A stretch of DNA of 42,407 nt, taken from positions 1 to 42,407 of the forward strand of contig NZ_CALTSY010000017.1 of assembly GCF_943908415.1 (NCBI RefSeq), written 5' to 3'. Positions 17,631 to 25,414 of this stretch are shown here, one piece after another. Source of the stretch: an uncultured Anaerococcus sp. (GTDB lineage: Bacteria; Bacillota; Clostridia; Tissierellales; Peptoniphilaceae). How positions within the stretch are numbered: the first letter of the stretch is position 1; the number at the start of each line of letters is the position of its first letter. Both the position numbers and the translations under genes were made by a program. A model generated the notes under the pieces. It was not told where the DNA came from and did no database searches. It was given only the letters and a program-made list of their open reading frames with translations.

Positions 17631-18962
17631 TTATTGAATATATTCTAATGAATTACTTTCTTCGTCTTCATCTACTAATTCGGATTCTTCTGTAGATTCT
17701 TTATCTTCTTCTACTGGTTCGACTTCATCTTCACCTGTAGTTTCTTCATCTTCTTCTACTGGTTCAGCTTCGTCTGCTTCTGTAGTTTCCTCATCTTCTT
17801 CTACTGATTCAGCTTCGTCTGCTTCTGTAGTTTCCTCATCTTCTTCTACTGATTCAGCTTCGTCTTCATCTGTAGCTTCTCCTTCTTCCACTGGATCAGC
17901 TTCGCCTGCTTCATCTTCTTCATCTGAAGGTATTTCTTCCAATTTAGCTTTTGCGTTATTTGTAGCTTCTAATATAGCTTCATTAGCTTCTTGAACTTGA
18001 TCTAAAGTTGATTGCTTATTATTTAGAACTCTATTAGCATTTGTAATTTCTTTATTTAATTCTTTAATAACTTCAGCTTCTACATTTCCTTTTAATTTAA
18101 AATCACGTAAATTCTTTGCAGTTTGAATATTTTTTTCAAGTTCTGCCTTTGAATCTTTATCTGCAACTCTTTCGCCTTCAGGTATTAGATTATAAACTTC
18201 ATCAATTTTATTATTAAGTTCCTCAGTCATTGCATTTACTTCGCCGACTGTAGCATTACCATCTCTTTTAACATCTTCAGCTTTTTTTATAACCATATCA
18301 AACTCTGCAAGTTCATTAGCATCTATCTTATTGCGTAATTCTTTATTTCTGATATTTTTTGCTCTAGCAATGGATTTATTTAGTTGATCTAGTGTATAAT
18401 GAGTTCTCTTTGAATCATCAGTTAATTTTGGAACTTCACGAGCTTTATCTAATGATTTTTGTAAATTTTCAGAAGCTGCATTTAAAGATTCTGCACTCTC
18501 ATAGATATTAGTTGCCTTTAATATAGCACGAGTAACAGAAAATCCAATTATTATATGGGCTTGTTGCTCACTATCTGCCAGCTCTGTTGCATCTGCAGTA
18601 ATCGCTTCAGCTACAGTTACTAGTAAATCTACTCTTGGGATAACGCTTTTTGCTATTTCTGATTCATCCCCAGCATCTTTATTAAGCATTTTACTTGTAA
18701 TGTCATAAGCACTTTTTAAGCCATCTAACCAACTTAGTTGATTATTTTCAAGATCTGCAGATGTATCATCAAGATCATCTATTAAGTCTCCTAAATAATC
18801 TAATTTTTCTCTTGCTTCATCTTCTTGATTTGATTCTTCCGCAGCATACGCTACATTGGACACTAATGAATTTGTGTTTTTAACAATATCTGTTGCAGGT
18901 AATATTGTATTTGTTAACAATGTAATTGATAATGCACCTGCTAGCACTTGTGATTTTTTCAT
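17631..18962 (-). CDS. Secreted helical protein with acidic 15-residue repeats
   Basis: This 443-residue exported protein has no recognised family. MKKSQVLAGALSITLLTN begins a long signal peptide with likely cleavage after VAYA. Residues about 45-335 are predicted helical and include two or three FIVAR-like three-helix modules. The tail from about 340 is extremely acidic, built of four near-identical 15-residue units of the type AESVEEDEETTEADE. No sortase motif or membrane anchor follows; the protein ends SNSLEYIQ, so it is either released or held non-covalently. The ATG has AAGGAG. A good promoter lies at 19017-19045. It stands just downstream of the peptide-regulator pair and is a plausible target of it. 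Confidence 0.7.
   Translation of the reverse strand: MKKSQVLAGALSITLLTNTILPATDIVKNTNSLVSNVAYAAEESNQEDEAREKLDYLGDLIDDLDDTSADLENNQLSWLDGLKSAYDITSKMLNKDAGDESEIAKSVIPRVDLLVTVAEAITADATELADSEQQAHIIIGFSVTRAILKATNIYESAESLNAASENLQKSLDKAREVPKLTDDSKRTHYTLDQLNKSIARAKNIRNKELRNKIDANELAEFDMVIKKAEDVKRDGNATVGEVNAMTEELNNKIDEVYNLIPEGERVADKDSKAELEKNIQTAKNLRDFKLKGNVEAEVIKELNKEITNANRVLNNKQSTLDQVQEANEAILEATNNAKAKLEEIPSDEEDEAGEADPVEEGEATDEDEAESVEEDEETTEADEAESVEEDEETTEADEAEPVEEDEETTGEDEVEPVEEDKESTEESELVDEDEESNSLEYIQ
17701..17880 (-). repeat. 45-bp tandem repeat encoding acidic units
   Basis: Four units of exactly 45 bp begin at 17701, 17746, 17791 and 17836; the second to fourth open with TCATCTTCTTCTACTG on the plus strand. 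The third and fourth are the most alike. Because the period is 15 codons, copy-number change would keep the frame and alter only the length of the acidic tail. Confidence 0.9.
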
Positions 18963-19016
18963 AATTAACTCCTTAAAAATTTTTATACTATTCAGAAGAT
19001 TCTAGAACGATTTCTT

Positions 19017-19045
19017 ATAGTAATTAACAAGATTACTAAAGTCAA
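19017..19045 (-). promoter_or_regulatory. Promoter of the acidic secreted protein
   Basis: TTGACT (19040-19045) and TACTAT (19017-19022) are spaced by 17 bp on the minus strand. The leader to the ATG at 18962 is about 50 bases and includes AAGGAG. This separate promoter means the acidic protein gene need not depend on read-through from the peptide gene. Confidence 0.7.
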
Positions 19046-19082
19046 ACAATACTTATATAAACTTTTTATACTAGGAGGTATT

Positions 19083-19122
19083 AAAGTAAATTTTTAATTA
19101 ATAGTATAGTTCAATTTACTTT
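19083..19122. repeat. Inverted repeat between peptide gene and acidic protein gene
   Basis: Perfect 10-base arms AAAGTAAATT (19083-19092) and AATTTACTTT (19113-19122) are separated by 20 bases. It lies 23 bases downstream of the peptide gene stop and about 40 bases upstream of the next promoter. It has no strong T-run, so it may be a weak terminator, an RNA-stability hairpin or an operator. Confidence 0.5.
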
Positions 19123-19144
19123 TATGATGTTTTTAATAATATTA

Positions 19145-19285
19145 TTATGCTACATCATATATTTCTATAATTATATCTTCCTTATCTCCTGAACATACTA
19201 AATTATCTAAATTATTTTTATTATTACTTATACTAAAAGCTACAACTAATAGAAAAGTTACTACTATCCCTTTTTTTAGTTTCAT
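19145..19285 (-). CDS. Small exported peptide, candidate signalling prepropeptide
   Basis: This 46-codon gene has a strong ribosome site (AAGGGGG, six bases before the ATG). The product starts MKLKKGIVVTFLLVVAFS: four positively charged or polar residues, then a hydrophobic core, as in an export signal. A polar asparagine-rich linker follows, and the tail SGDKEDIIIEIYDVA contains a lone cysteine just before it. It lies 81 bases downstream of the HTH/helical-repeat regulator on the same strand, and an inverted repeat precedes it. Size, layout and position match peptide partners of RNPP regulators (PapR is 48 residues and directly follows plcR), and the acidic-hydrophobic tail recalls SHP pheromones. 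Function is inferred; no homologue was looked up. Confidence 0.65.
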   Translation of the reverse strand: MKLKKGIVVTFLLVVAFSISNNKNNLDNLVCSGDKEDIIIEIYDVA

Positions 19286-19305
19286 ATAACCCCCTTGTTG
19301 ATTAT

Positions 19306-19319
19306 TATGTTAGCACATA
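19306..19319. promoter_or_regulatory. Candidate operator in front of the peptide gene
   Basis: The inverted repeat TATGT-TAGC-ACATA lies 21-34 bases upstream of the peptide ATG. It overlaps the only -10-like hexamer I see (CATAAT on the minus strand). The outer TATG/CATA arms recall the PlcR box (TATG-N8-CATA), but the spacing is two bases shorter. No convincing -35 is present, which suits activator-dependent transcription. Confidence 0.4.
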
Positions 19320-19366
19320 TAGCGTATAAAAAAAACACACACTTTCGTTGATAGTTGTATTTAATA

Positions 19367-20281
19367 TTATTTATTATTCATATCTAAGTTATTTATTTGT
19401 TTGGATATACTATCAGATAATGCTTTCGTTGAAAATATATTAGTAAGCATTAAGCAATAATTAAAACTTTCCTTTGCCTTTTTAAATTGATTTAAGTAAA
19501 AATGATTTACTCCCTTTATATAATATACCATGTTAAGATATAAGGTTTTTTTGACATTTCTAGCATTAGCAATAGCATCATTACATACTTTTATTGAATC
19601 TAAATAATTACCTATTCGATAATAATATGTAGCTAAATTATACGAAAACACAAAATAATTATCTAATGAAGAATTCAAATACTTTTTTATTTCTAACATT
19701 ATATCTTTGTATAGATCAAAATTTCCTTTTTTATATTCATTTGAAGCTAAAGCTAAAAGTATTCTCAAAGAGAAATCATCATAGCTATAATTTTTAAAAT
19801 TATTTATTTTAAATTTATAATTCATACAAGATAATGCTTCTTCCAAATAATTTGATGGATTATTAATATGATCATCCTTAATAATACCAAGTAAGCCCAT
19901 AAAATAATACCTTGTAGCAAGAAGTTCTCTTTTATGGCATAGGTTAAAGTTAAAATTAATATCATCCAAACTATTTATTAGATAATTTGCTTTTTCTACT
20001 GAAGAATTATTTAATAAATAATTAATTTCATCTCGCAAAGATATGAATTTATTATATTCAAATTTTTTATCATCTACAACATCATTTATATCTATATCTA
20101 AATAATTACAAATAGGTACTAGAGTAGAAAGTCTAGGGTCATTTTCACCTTTTTCAATTCTTCTGATAGTCTCTTCTGAAATGTACATTTCTTTTGACAT
20201 CTCTTTTCTAGTAATTCCTTTTGATTCTCTTATCATTCTTAAGTCAGAACCTATAAAAGTATAGTCATTATTTACATTCAT
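19367..20281 (-). CDS. XRE-family regulator with helical-repeat sensor domain (RNPP/PlcR-like)
   Basis: This is a 304-residue cytoplasmic transcription factor. Residues about 10-70 form an HTH_3 domain (LRMIRESKGITRKEMSKEM, then ETIRRIEKGENDPRLSTL), followed to the end by a repeated helical array with TPR-like spacing (for example NLATYYYRIGNYLDSIKVC near 215). This is the domain order and size of PlcR, Rgg, ComR and NprR, which bind imported signal peptides through the TPR array. The gene for a 46-residue exported peptide follows directly downstream. The start is ATG at 20281, since an in-frame stop lies three codons upstream. Target genes beyond the neighbours are unknown. Confidence 0.75.
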   Translation of the reverse strand: MNVNNDYTFIGSDLRMIRESKGITRKEMSKEMYISEETIRRIEKGENDPRLSTLVPICNYLDIDINDVVDDKKFEYNKFISLRDEINYLLNNSSVEKANYLINSLDDINFNFNLCHKRELLATRYYFMGLLGIIKDDHINNPSNYLEEALSCMNYKFKINNFKNYSYDDFSLRILLALASNEYKKGNFDLYKDIMLEIKKYLNSSLDNYFVFSYNLATYYYRIGNYLDSIKVCNDAIANARNVKKTLYLNMVYYIKGVNHFYLNQFKKAKESFNYCLMLTNIFSTKALSDSISKQINNLDMNNK

Positions 20282-20303
20282 ACAAATCTACATCTTTCCT
20301 CAT
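20268..20303 (-). other. Possible 11-codon upstream ORF overlapping the regulator start
   Basis: ATG at 20303 opens MRKDVDLYECK and stops inside the fourth codon of the regulator, in another frame. It has the better ribosome site of the two (AAGGTGG, eight bases upstream), while the regulator ATG has only GAGGAAAG twelve bases upstream. It could couple translation of the regulator, or be chance. Confidence 0.3.
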
Positions 20304-20730
20304 TAAAATTTCCACCTTAAATATAGGTCATATACTAAGGTGTTAAAAAACAATTTAAATTAAAATAAGCACTTTGATTTAAATATTTATAATTATACCA
20401 ACATGCTCTCTTTTTATTTATGTAGTGCCAATAACTACAATTATATATTCAGCTATTTTACGATTTCCTTAAGCTAAATTTATCAATACCATAGTACTTT
20501 ACTAACATTAATTTTAAAATATTATTTATAATAAAATAAGCTGCATAATAAATTAAATTACAAAAATTACACATAATTTTTGTTTTATAATCATTATACA
20601 GCTAAATTCTGTAAAATATAAGTATGAGATAAATAAGTTTACCATTTTTCTCAAAATATTATCTTATTCGAATTATTATTTATTTTCATTATATAAAGAC
20701 GAATTTAATTAGAAATTCTATTTACAATTA
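20304..20730. other. AT-rich intergenic region upstream of the regulator
   Basis: This 430-bp stretch separates mnmA from the regulator gene. It contains a perfect inverted repeat CAAAAATTA-CACA-TAATTTTTG near 20561-20582 and several AT-rich promoter-like hexamers. I find no reading frame with a ribosome site and no RNA gene. Part of it must carry the regulator promoter, but no -35/-10 pair stands out. Confidence 0.4.
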
Positions 20731-20757
20731 AGTTTACATTACTATAAAATGTAAACT
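20731..20757 (-). terminator. Hairpin at the end of mnmA
   Basis: The perfect 10-bp stem AGTTTACATT/AATGTAAACT has a 7-base loop. Its base overlaps the mnmA TAG stop codon, and TTAATTG follows it on the minus strand. The T-run is short, so termination may be partial. Confidence 0.5.
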
Positions 20758-21859
20758 AAACCTTTAATCTCTTATCCCCATTATAAACTTCATCTATTAT
20801 AGCAGAACCAATGCATACTTCTCCCTGATAAAATACTGCTGCTTGGCCTGGTGTAACTGCCTTTGTATCATCATATGTGACTTCTACATGGTCCTTACCT
20901 AGGACTTTTACATGGGCATTGATATCTTTTTGCCTATATCTAAATTTGGCTGTACAATCAAATTCTTCCGGGATTTTCTTGTTGGTAAAGGTTGAAAATT
21001 CTGATGCATATAGTTTATTTGAGTATAAGAGTGGGTTGGTTGATCCTTGGCAAACTATTAGTTCATTTTTTTCTAAGTCCTTACCACAGACAAACCATGC
21101 TTCTCCTTCTCCACCTATGCCAAGACCTCTTCTTTGTCCTATAGTGTGGTACATGAGCCCATCATGTTTGCCTAAAATATTCCCTTTAGTATCTACGATA
21201 TTGCCAGGTTGTGCTGGTAAATAATTACTTAAAAATTCATTGAAATCACGCTCACCTATAAAGCATATTCCTGTAGAATCTTTTTTATCAGCTGTAGCTA
21301 AGTTATGTTCTTTTGCTATTTTTCTAACCTCTGGCTTATCTAGTTCTCCTACTGGAAAAAGTACATCTTTGATTTGTTCTTGGGATAACTGGCTTAGGAA
21401 GTATGTTTGATCCTTATTAGAATCAAGTCCTCTAAGCATTACTGTCTCATCACCTGACCTATCTACCCTTGCATAGTGTCCTGTAGCTACATAATCTGCC
21501 CCCAGATTTTTAGCATAGTCAAGGAAGGCCTTAAATTTTATTTCCTTATTGCACATGATGTCAGGATTTGGAGTTCTTCCCTTCTTATATTCATCTAAAA
21601 AGTAAGTGAAGACTCTATCATAATATTCTTTTTCAAAATTTATAGAATAATATGGGATACCTATTTGATTTGCAATGGCTACAGCATCTTCGAAGTCTTC
21701 TTCTGCTGTGCATACTCCATTCTCATCGGTATCATCCCAGTTTTTCATAAATATGCCAGCTACATCATAGCCCTCTTCTTTTAAAAGCAAGGCTGCAACT
21801 GATGAATCTACTCCACCACTGATACCTACTACTACTTTTGTATCTTTTTTATCTTTCAT
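20756..21859 (-). CDS. mnmA: tRNA-specific 2-thiouridylase MnmA
   Basis: MnmA adds sulfur to U34 of tRNA-Lys, -Glu and -Gln using ATP and sulfur passed from a cysteine desulfurase. Features: PP-loop GISGGVDSSVAALLL near the N-terminus, the catalytic cysteine in TPNPDIMCNKEIKF (near 98), ATGHYARVD (near 125) and the second cysteine in STGICFIGERDF (near 195). The length of about 367 residues fits the family. The ATG at 21859 is preceded by AGGAGGGTACC; eight further open codons upstream lack a site. A cysteine desulfurase gene at 26186-27247 could be the sulfur donor, although five unrelated genes lie between. Confidence 0.96.
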   Translation of the reverse strand: MKDKKDTKVVVGISGGVDSSVAALLLKEEGYDVAGIFMKNWDDTDENGVCTAEEDFEDAVAIANQIGIPYYSINFEKEYYDRVFTYFLDEYKKGRTPNPDIMCNKEIKFKAFLDYAKNLGADYVATGHYARVDRSGDETVMLRGLDSNKDQTYFLSQLSQEQIKDVLFPVGELDKPEVRKIAKEHNLATADKKDSTGICFIGERDFNEFLSNYLPAQPGNIVDTKGNILGKHDGLMYHTIGQRRGLGIGGEGEAWFVCGKDLEKNELIVCQGSTNPLLYSNKLYASEFSTFTNKKIPEEFDCTAKFRYRQKDINAHVKVLGKDHVEVTYDDTKAVTPGQAAVFYQGEVCIGSAIIDEVYNGDKRLKV

Positions 21860-21896
21860 GGTACCCTCCTGTATTTCAGACAAATACTATACTATT

Positions 21897-23078
21897 TTAA
21901 AATTCTATTACAAAGCCATCTTTATAAGAAATTTGCCAATTATGTAGGTCACAAATTTTCTTTACATTGGATAAACCCATTCCTCGAAGTTTTTCTCCCT
22001 TACGACTAAAGTCTTCTGTAAATAAAGGATCAAATATATTCGATACATTTTCTGGATCTATACCTTTACCATTATCTTTAATGATCAGTTTATTATCGCT
22101 AAATTCGATTGTAATTATTACATTTTCATCGTTATGATCTATAGAGTTTTTGATTAAATTTTCAAGAACTCTTTCAAATAATTTTTTATCTACATTAATA
22201 ATATGTTTAGAGTTTTCATTAAACAATATTCTTATAGAAGCTCTATTATCTAAAAAATAAGAGTAATTATTACCTATATACCTACGCACAAGCTCTAATA
22301 TATCTATTTCTTCTTTATTTACAGCAAAACTATCAAGGCTTGCAAATTCTAATAGATCGTCTACTCTTTCATTTAAAATACTTGCATTCCTTTCTATAGC
22401 TTCAAAGTATATTTGTTTTTTATCATTTTCAATTAAATCATCAGATATGGCCTTAGTATAAGATAATATAACTGCAAGAGGAGTCTTTACATCATGGGCT
22501 ATCCCTTTGAATAAGATATCCTTGTCTTTTTCTTGTTTTGTATAAATTTCTACTAACTCATTGTTTATTTTATATGATAACCATCGAACTATTAGATAAA
22601 TTATTAAAAGATAGATAGATATAGTAATCATTAAAAAAAATAATATTTTAGACTTAAGGGAGCTCCTACCATTATTTAGATCAAATTTTACAGTAGGCGA
22701 AACTTTATCACTTGGGTAAATCAAAAAAAGTTTATTTCCATCATACGTATCAAAAATAAAGCTATTATTTCTTTTCCCAAAAGTATTAAAGTCCAATAAC
22801 TGTGAGTAGCTATAATCGTTGTTATATTTTTTATTATAAGACCTGATTACTTTATTTCCATCAACAACAAAACCCGATCCTCCTAATTCATCAATTCTTT
22901 CCCAATTTAATAATCTATCATCTACATTTTCAGTCACTGGTAAGTAATCACCAAATACATTTTCAAAAGTATCCTCATTTAAAATTTTTGACATTATTGT
23001 TAAAAATAACAATGTAGAAATTAAGAATACTACTATAAAAATAATAGTATTCTTTAAAATATTTTTTTTAGTATTCAT
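21897..23078 (-). CDS. Sensor histidine kinase of the ABC/protease operon
   Basis: This 393-residue membrane kinase has a first membrane span at about residues 9-30, an extracytoplasmic domain of roughly 100 residues, a second span at about 137-160, and a cytoplasmic HisKA-HATPase core. The H-box is FKGIAHDVKTPLAVILSY (phosphorylated histidine near 194), the N-box LENLIKNSIDHND near 293 and the G-box IKDNGKGIDPENV near 320. The ATG overlaps the response regulator stop (TAATG). It is the last gene of a five-gene operon with an ABC transporter and a metallopeptidase-like protein, so it probably senses what that transporter handles. The ligand is unknown. Confidence 0.9.
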   Translation of the reverse strand: MNTKKNILKNTIIFIVVFLISTLLFLTIMSKILNEDTFENVFGDYLPVTENVDDRLLNWERIDELGGSGFVVDGNKVIRSYNKKYNNDYSYSQLLDFNTFGKRNNSFIFDTYDGNKLFLIYPSDKVSPTVKFDLNNGRSSLKSKILFFLMITISIYLLIIYLIVRWLSYKINNELVEIYTKQEKDKDILFKGIAHDVKTPLAVILSYTKAISDDLIENDKKQIYFEAIERNASILNERVDDLLEFASLDSFAVNKEEIDILELVRRYIGNNYSYFLDNRASIRILFNENSKHIINVDKKLFERVLENLIKNSIDHNDENVIITIEFSDNKLIIKDNGKGIDPENVSNIFDPLFTEDFSRKGEKLRGMGLSNVKKICDLHNWQISYKDGFVIEF

Positions 23079-23755
23079 TATTCTTTCCTAAACATATATC
23101 CTAATCCTCTAATAGTAATTATTTTATTGGGATTTTGAGGGTTATCTTCTATTTTTTCTCGAAGATTTGAAATATGAACCATAATTGTATTATCATCTTC
23201 AAAATATAATGATTGCCATAAATTTTCGTAGATTTCTTGTTTGGTAAATACTTTTCCAGGTGTTTTCATAAACATTGAGAGTAGTTTATATTCTTTTGAT
23301 CGCAAGTTTAAAATTTGTTCGTTTTTATAAATCAGTCTTTTATCCTTATCCCAACTTAGATCACCAATTTTTATTATATTATTTATCTTATGACTGTTCC
23401 TGCGTAAAAGTGCAATTACCCTAGCAACAAGTTCTGCTGGTTCAAAAGGTTTTGCTAAATAATCATCAGCACCTAGATATAATCCTTCTATTTTATCTTT
23501 TACGCTTGATTTAGCAGATAAAAATATTATCGGAAAATCTCTTTCATTTCCAATAGATTTTAAAACTTCTATACCATCAACTTCCGGCATCATTATATCT
23601 AATATCATTAAAGATATATTATTATCTTTAATGATATTTAAAGCTTCTTTTCCATCTTTAGCTTCAAGTATTTGATAGTTACTATTTTTAAGATAAAGAA
23701 TAACTATATCACGTATTTCATCATTATCATCAACTACTAAAATTTTTTCGTTCAC
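23078..23755 (-). CDS. OmpR/PhoB-family response regulator
   Basis: The receiver domain (residues 1-118) carries the phosphoacceptor aspartate in LMILDIMMPEVDG (near 52), the conserved threonine/serine in FLSAKSS and lysine in LAKPFEPAEL. The C-terminal winged helix (about 128-225) is of the OmpR type. GTG start; the codon overlaps the preceding stop by four bases (GTGA). OmpR-type regulators bind direct repeats spaced one helical turn, and three such repeats (TTTAAG, 11-bp period) lie at 26122-26149 in front of the operon. Autoregulation is likely. Confidence 0.93.
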   Translation of the reverse strand: MNEKILVVDDNDEIRDIVILYLKNSNYQILEAKDGKEALNIIKDNNISLMILDIMMPEVDGIEVLKSIGNERDFPIIFLSAKSSVKDKIEGLYLGADDYLAKPFEPAELVARVIALLRRNSHKINNIIKIGDLSWDKDKRLIYKNEQILNLRSKEYKLLSMFMKTPGKVFTKQEIYENLWQSLYFEDDNTIMVHISNLREKIEDNPQNPNKIITIRGLGYMFRKE

Positions 23756-24663
23756 AAAATATTTCCTTCTTTAAAAATTTTATCAAAATTATTTTTTTTA
23801 CTAAAATCTAAATTATCTTTCCAGTTTGGTGAATATCTATCTAGTATCTTTGCTTTTAGGGATCCTTCTGAATAAGATGATTCATCTATATTATTAAAAA
23901 GCCTATCCCTATATTTTATATATGGATCATTATACTGATCTACCATATACTTCTCTTCTACAAACCTAGCGGTACCTTCTATGAATTCTTGATAACTTAA
24001 AATCTCTATAAAAGTATCATAATCTTTAGGAAATTTAGACTTTATATATGCTAAACGTTTATTCCTAGATTTCTCATATTCACTACTATCTCTATTTTCA
24101 TATAAAGAAAGTAAGGATTTATATTCAGTTTCCCAAAGTTTTTTATAAATATCATCTTCATCTAGTTTTTTGCACATTGATTGAAATTGTTGATAATTAG
24201 GATCTTCATATTCAGAATTATCTGTAATATCTATAACTTCACTAAGGCCATGCTCCATTTGAAAACAGTGGAATGACTCATGAATAATAACTGACTTATA
24301 TTTAATCTCTGCATTACTATTTGATGAATTACCTAAATCAATAATATCTCTAAATTTTTCAAAAGGTATTGCTTTTATAAGCGGAGTATCTCTTTCCTTT
24401 AGAGCTTCTATACTCGCTACCGGCTGATCTGGGGACTTTTTAATGATATTGCCTCTATCATATCTGAATTCTTTACTAGAATTATACCTAATATCCTTGA
24501 TATAATCTCTATTCTTAAAACCTGTCCAGAGTTTTTCAGTATCATAAGAATTTACTTCTTCTATTAAATTTAACGTTGTTCTATCGATACTAGTAATTCT
24601 ATTTTGATAATTGAAGACTAATAATAATATTCCAACTAAAAAATAAGTTATCTTAGTTTTCAT
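23752..24663 (-). CDS. Membrane-anchored HExxH metallopeptidase-like protein
   Basis: I do not recognise a named family. The ~303-residue protein has one N-terminal membrane segment (ITYFLVGILLLVFNY), so the remainder is probably outside the membrane. It carries HESFHCFQMEHG (HExxH near residues 127-131) and, about 100 residues later, EFIEGTARFVEE, a glutamate-rich helix that could supply the third zinc ligand as in gluzincins. It is encoded between the ABC permease and the response regulator with overlaps on both sides (11 and 4 bases), so it belongs to the same function. I choose the ATG at 24663 over a TTG two codons upstream. Substrate is unknown. Confidence 0.65.
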   Translation of the reverse strand: MKTKITYFLVGILLLVFNYQNRITSIDRTTLNLIEEVNSYDTEKLWTGFKNRDYIKDIRYNSSKEFRYDRGNIIKKSPDQPVASIEALKERDTPLIKAIPFEKFRDIIDLGNSSNSNAEIKYKSVIIHESFHCFQMEHGLSEVIDITDNSEYEDPNYQQFQSMCKKLDEDDIYKKLWETEYKSLLSLYENRDSSEYEKSRNKRLAYIKSKFPKDYDTFIEILSYQEFIEGTARFVEEKYMVDQYNDPYIKYRDRLFNNIDESSYSEGSLKAKILDRYSPNWKDNLDFSKKNNFDKIFKEGNIL

Positions 24664-25414
24664 TTCCAAACTTCCATTTCTTTAATAAATAATATAAACC
24701 AATTATTATCCATAAATAAAGTAAACTTTGAGCAAGTAGTTTAATATTATTAAATTCTCCTAAAAATAAATCTCTAGCAATTTTTCCAAAATCATTTATT
24801 GGTGGGAATATATTTAACACTTTTATCATTATATCAGCAAAGATTCCTCCTTGCACTTCCAATATAAAGTTAAAAATCCCTTTTGATACGCCTATTACAA
24901 CAAAAAATACACCTAATAGTGCTGCTATAGAAGAAGGTAATACTAAATTAAATATGCCCATTATTATATTAATTATGAGTATTGTAATTAAATAGACTAT
25001 AATCGCTATTAGAAAACCTAATATACTTATAAAAGGTCTTTCTATTATAATATTTATAAGCATTCCTATTAAAAATAGAATTCCCATTAGCATACTTATA
25101 AAAATATCTGCTCTAAATATATAGCTTAATTGCTTATTCAAACTCAATCCGTGAACTCTTAAAACATCAGGCAGATCAGTGGACAAATATTTATTGAAAC
25201 TTCCTGTGCTTAATGTAACTGCAGATAAAGATGATATAAAACTAAGTACTACCCATTGAACACCATAGTTTCCAAATTCTCCACTTGTATTTACTCCAGG
25301 AGCAGTAATCTCTATTCCCTTTGCTAAAAATGTAATTAATAAACCTATGATGGCAAAAATTATAAATGAGACCTTATTTAAACTTTCTTTAATATGTAGC
25401 TTAGTAAGATTCAT
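24653..25414 (-). CDS. ABC transporter permease
   Basis: This hydrophobic protein of about 253 residues has roughly six membrane segments and no recognisable extracellular domain. It fits the ABC-2-type permeases that pair with a single ATPase in peptide-resistance or export systems. The start at the ATG at 25414 follows AAAGGAG and overlaps the ATPase gene by 14 bases; a TTG six codons upstream lacks a site. Together with the ATPase, a membrane HExxH protein and a two-component system it forms one unit. Direction and substrate cannot be read from the sequence. Confidence 0.85.
   Translation of the reverse strand: MNLTKLHIKESLNKVSFIIFAIIGLLITFLAKGIEITAPGVNTSGEFGNYGVQWVVLSFISSLSAVTLSTGSFNKYLSTDLPDVLRVHGLSLNKQLSYIFRADIFISMLMGILFLIGMLINIIIERPFISILGFLIAIIVYLITILIINIIMGIFNLVLPSSIAALLGVFFVVIGVSKGIFNFILEVQGGIFADIMIKVLNIFPPINDFGKIARDLFLGEFNNIKLLAQSLLYLWIIIGLYYLLKKWKFGNEN

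Noticed and set aside
17701..17880. Regular 45-bp repeats, looked at as a possible CRISPR array
   Set aside because: The units are contiguous with no unique spacers, and they are in frame inside a secreted protein gene.
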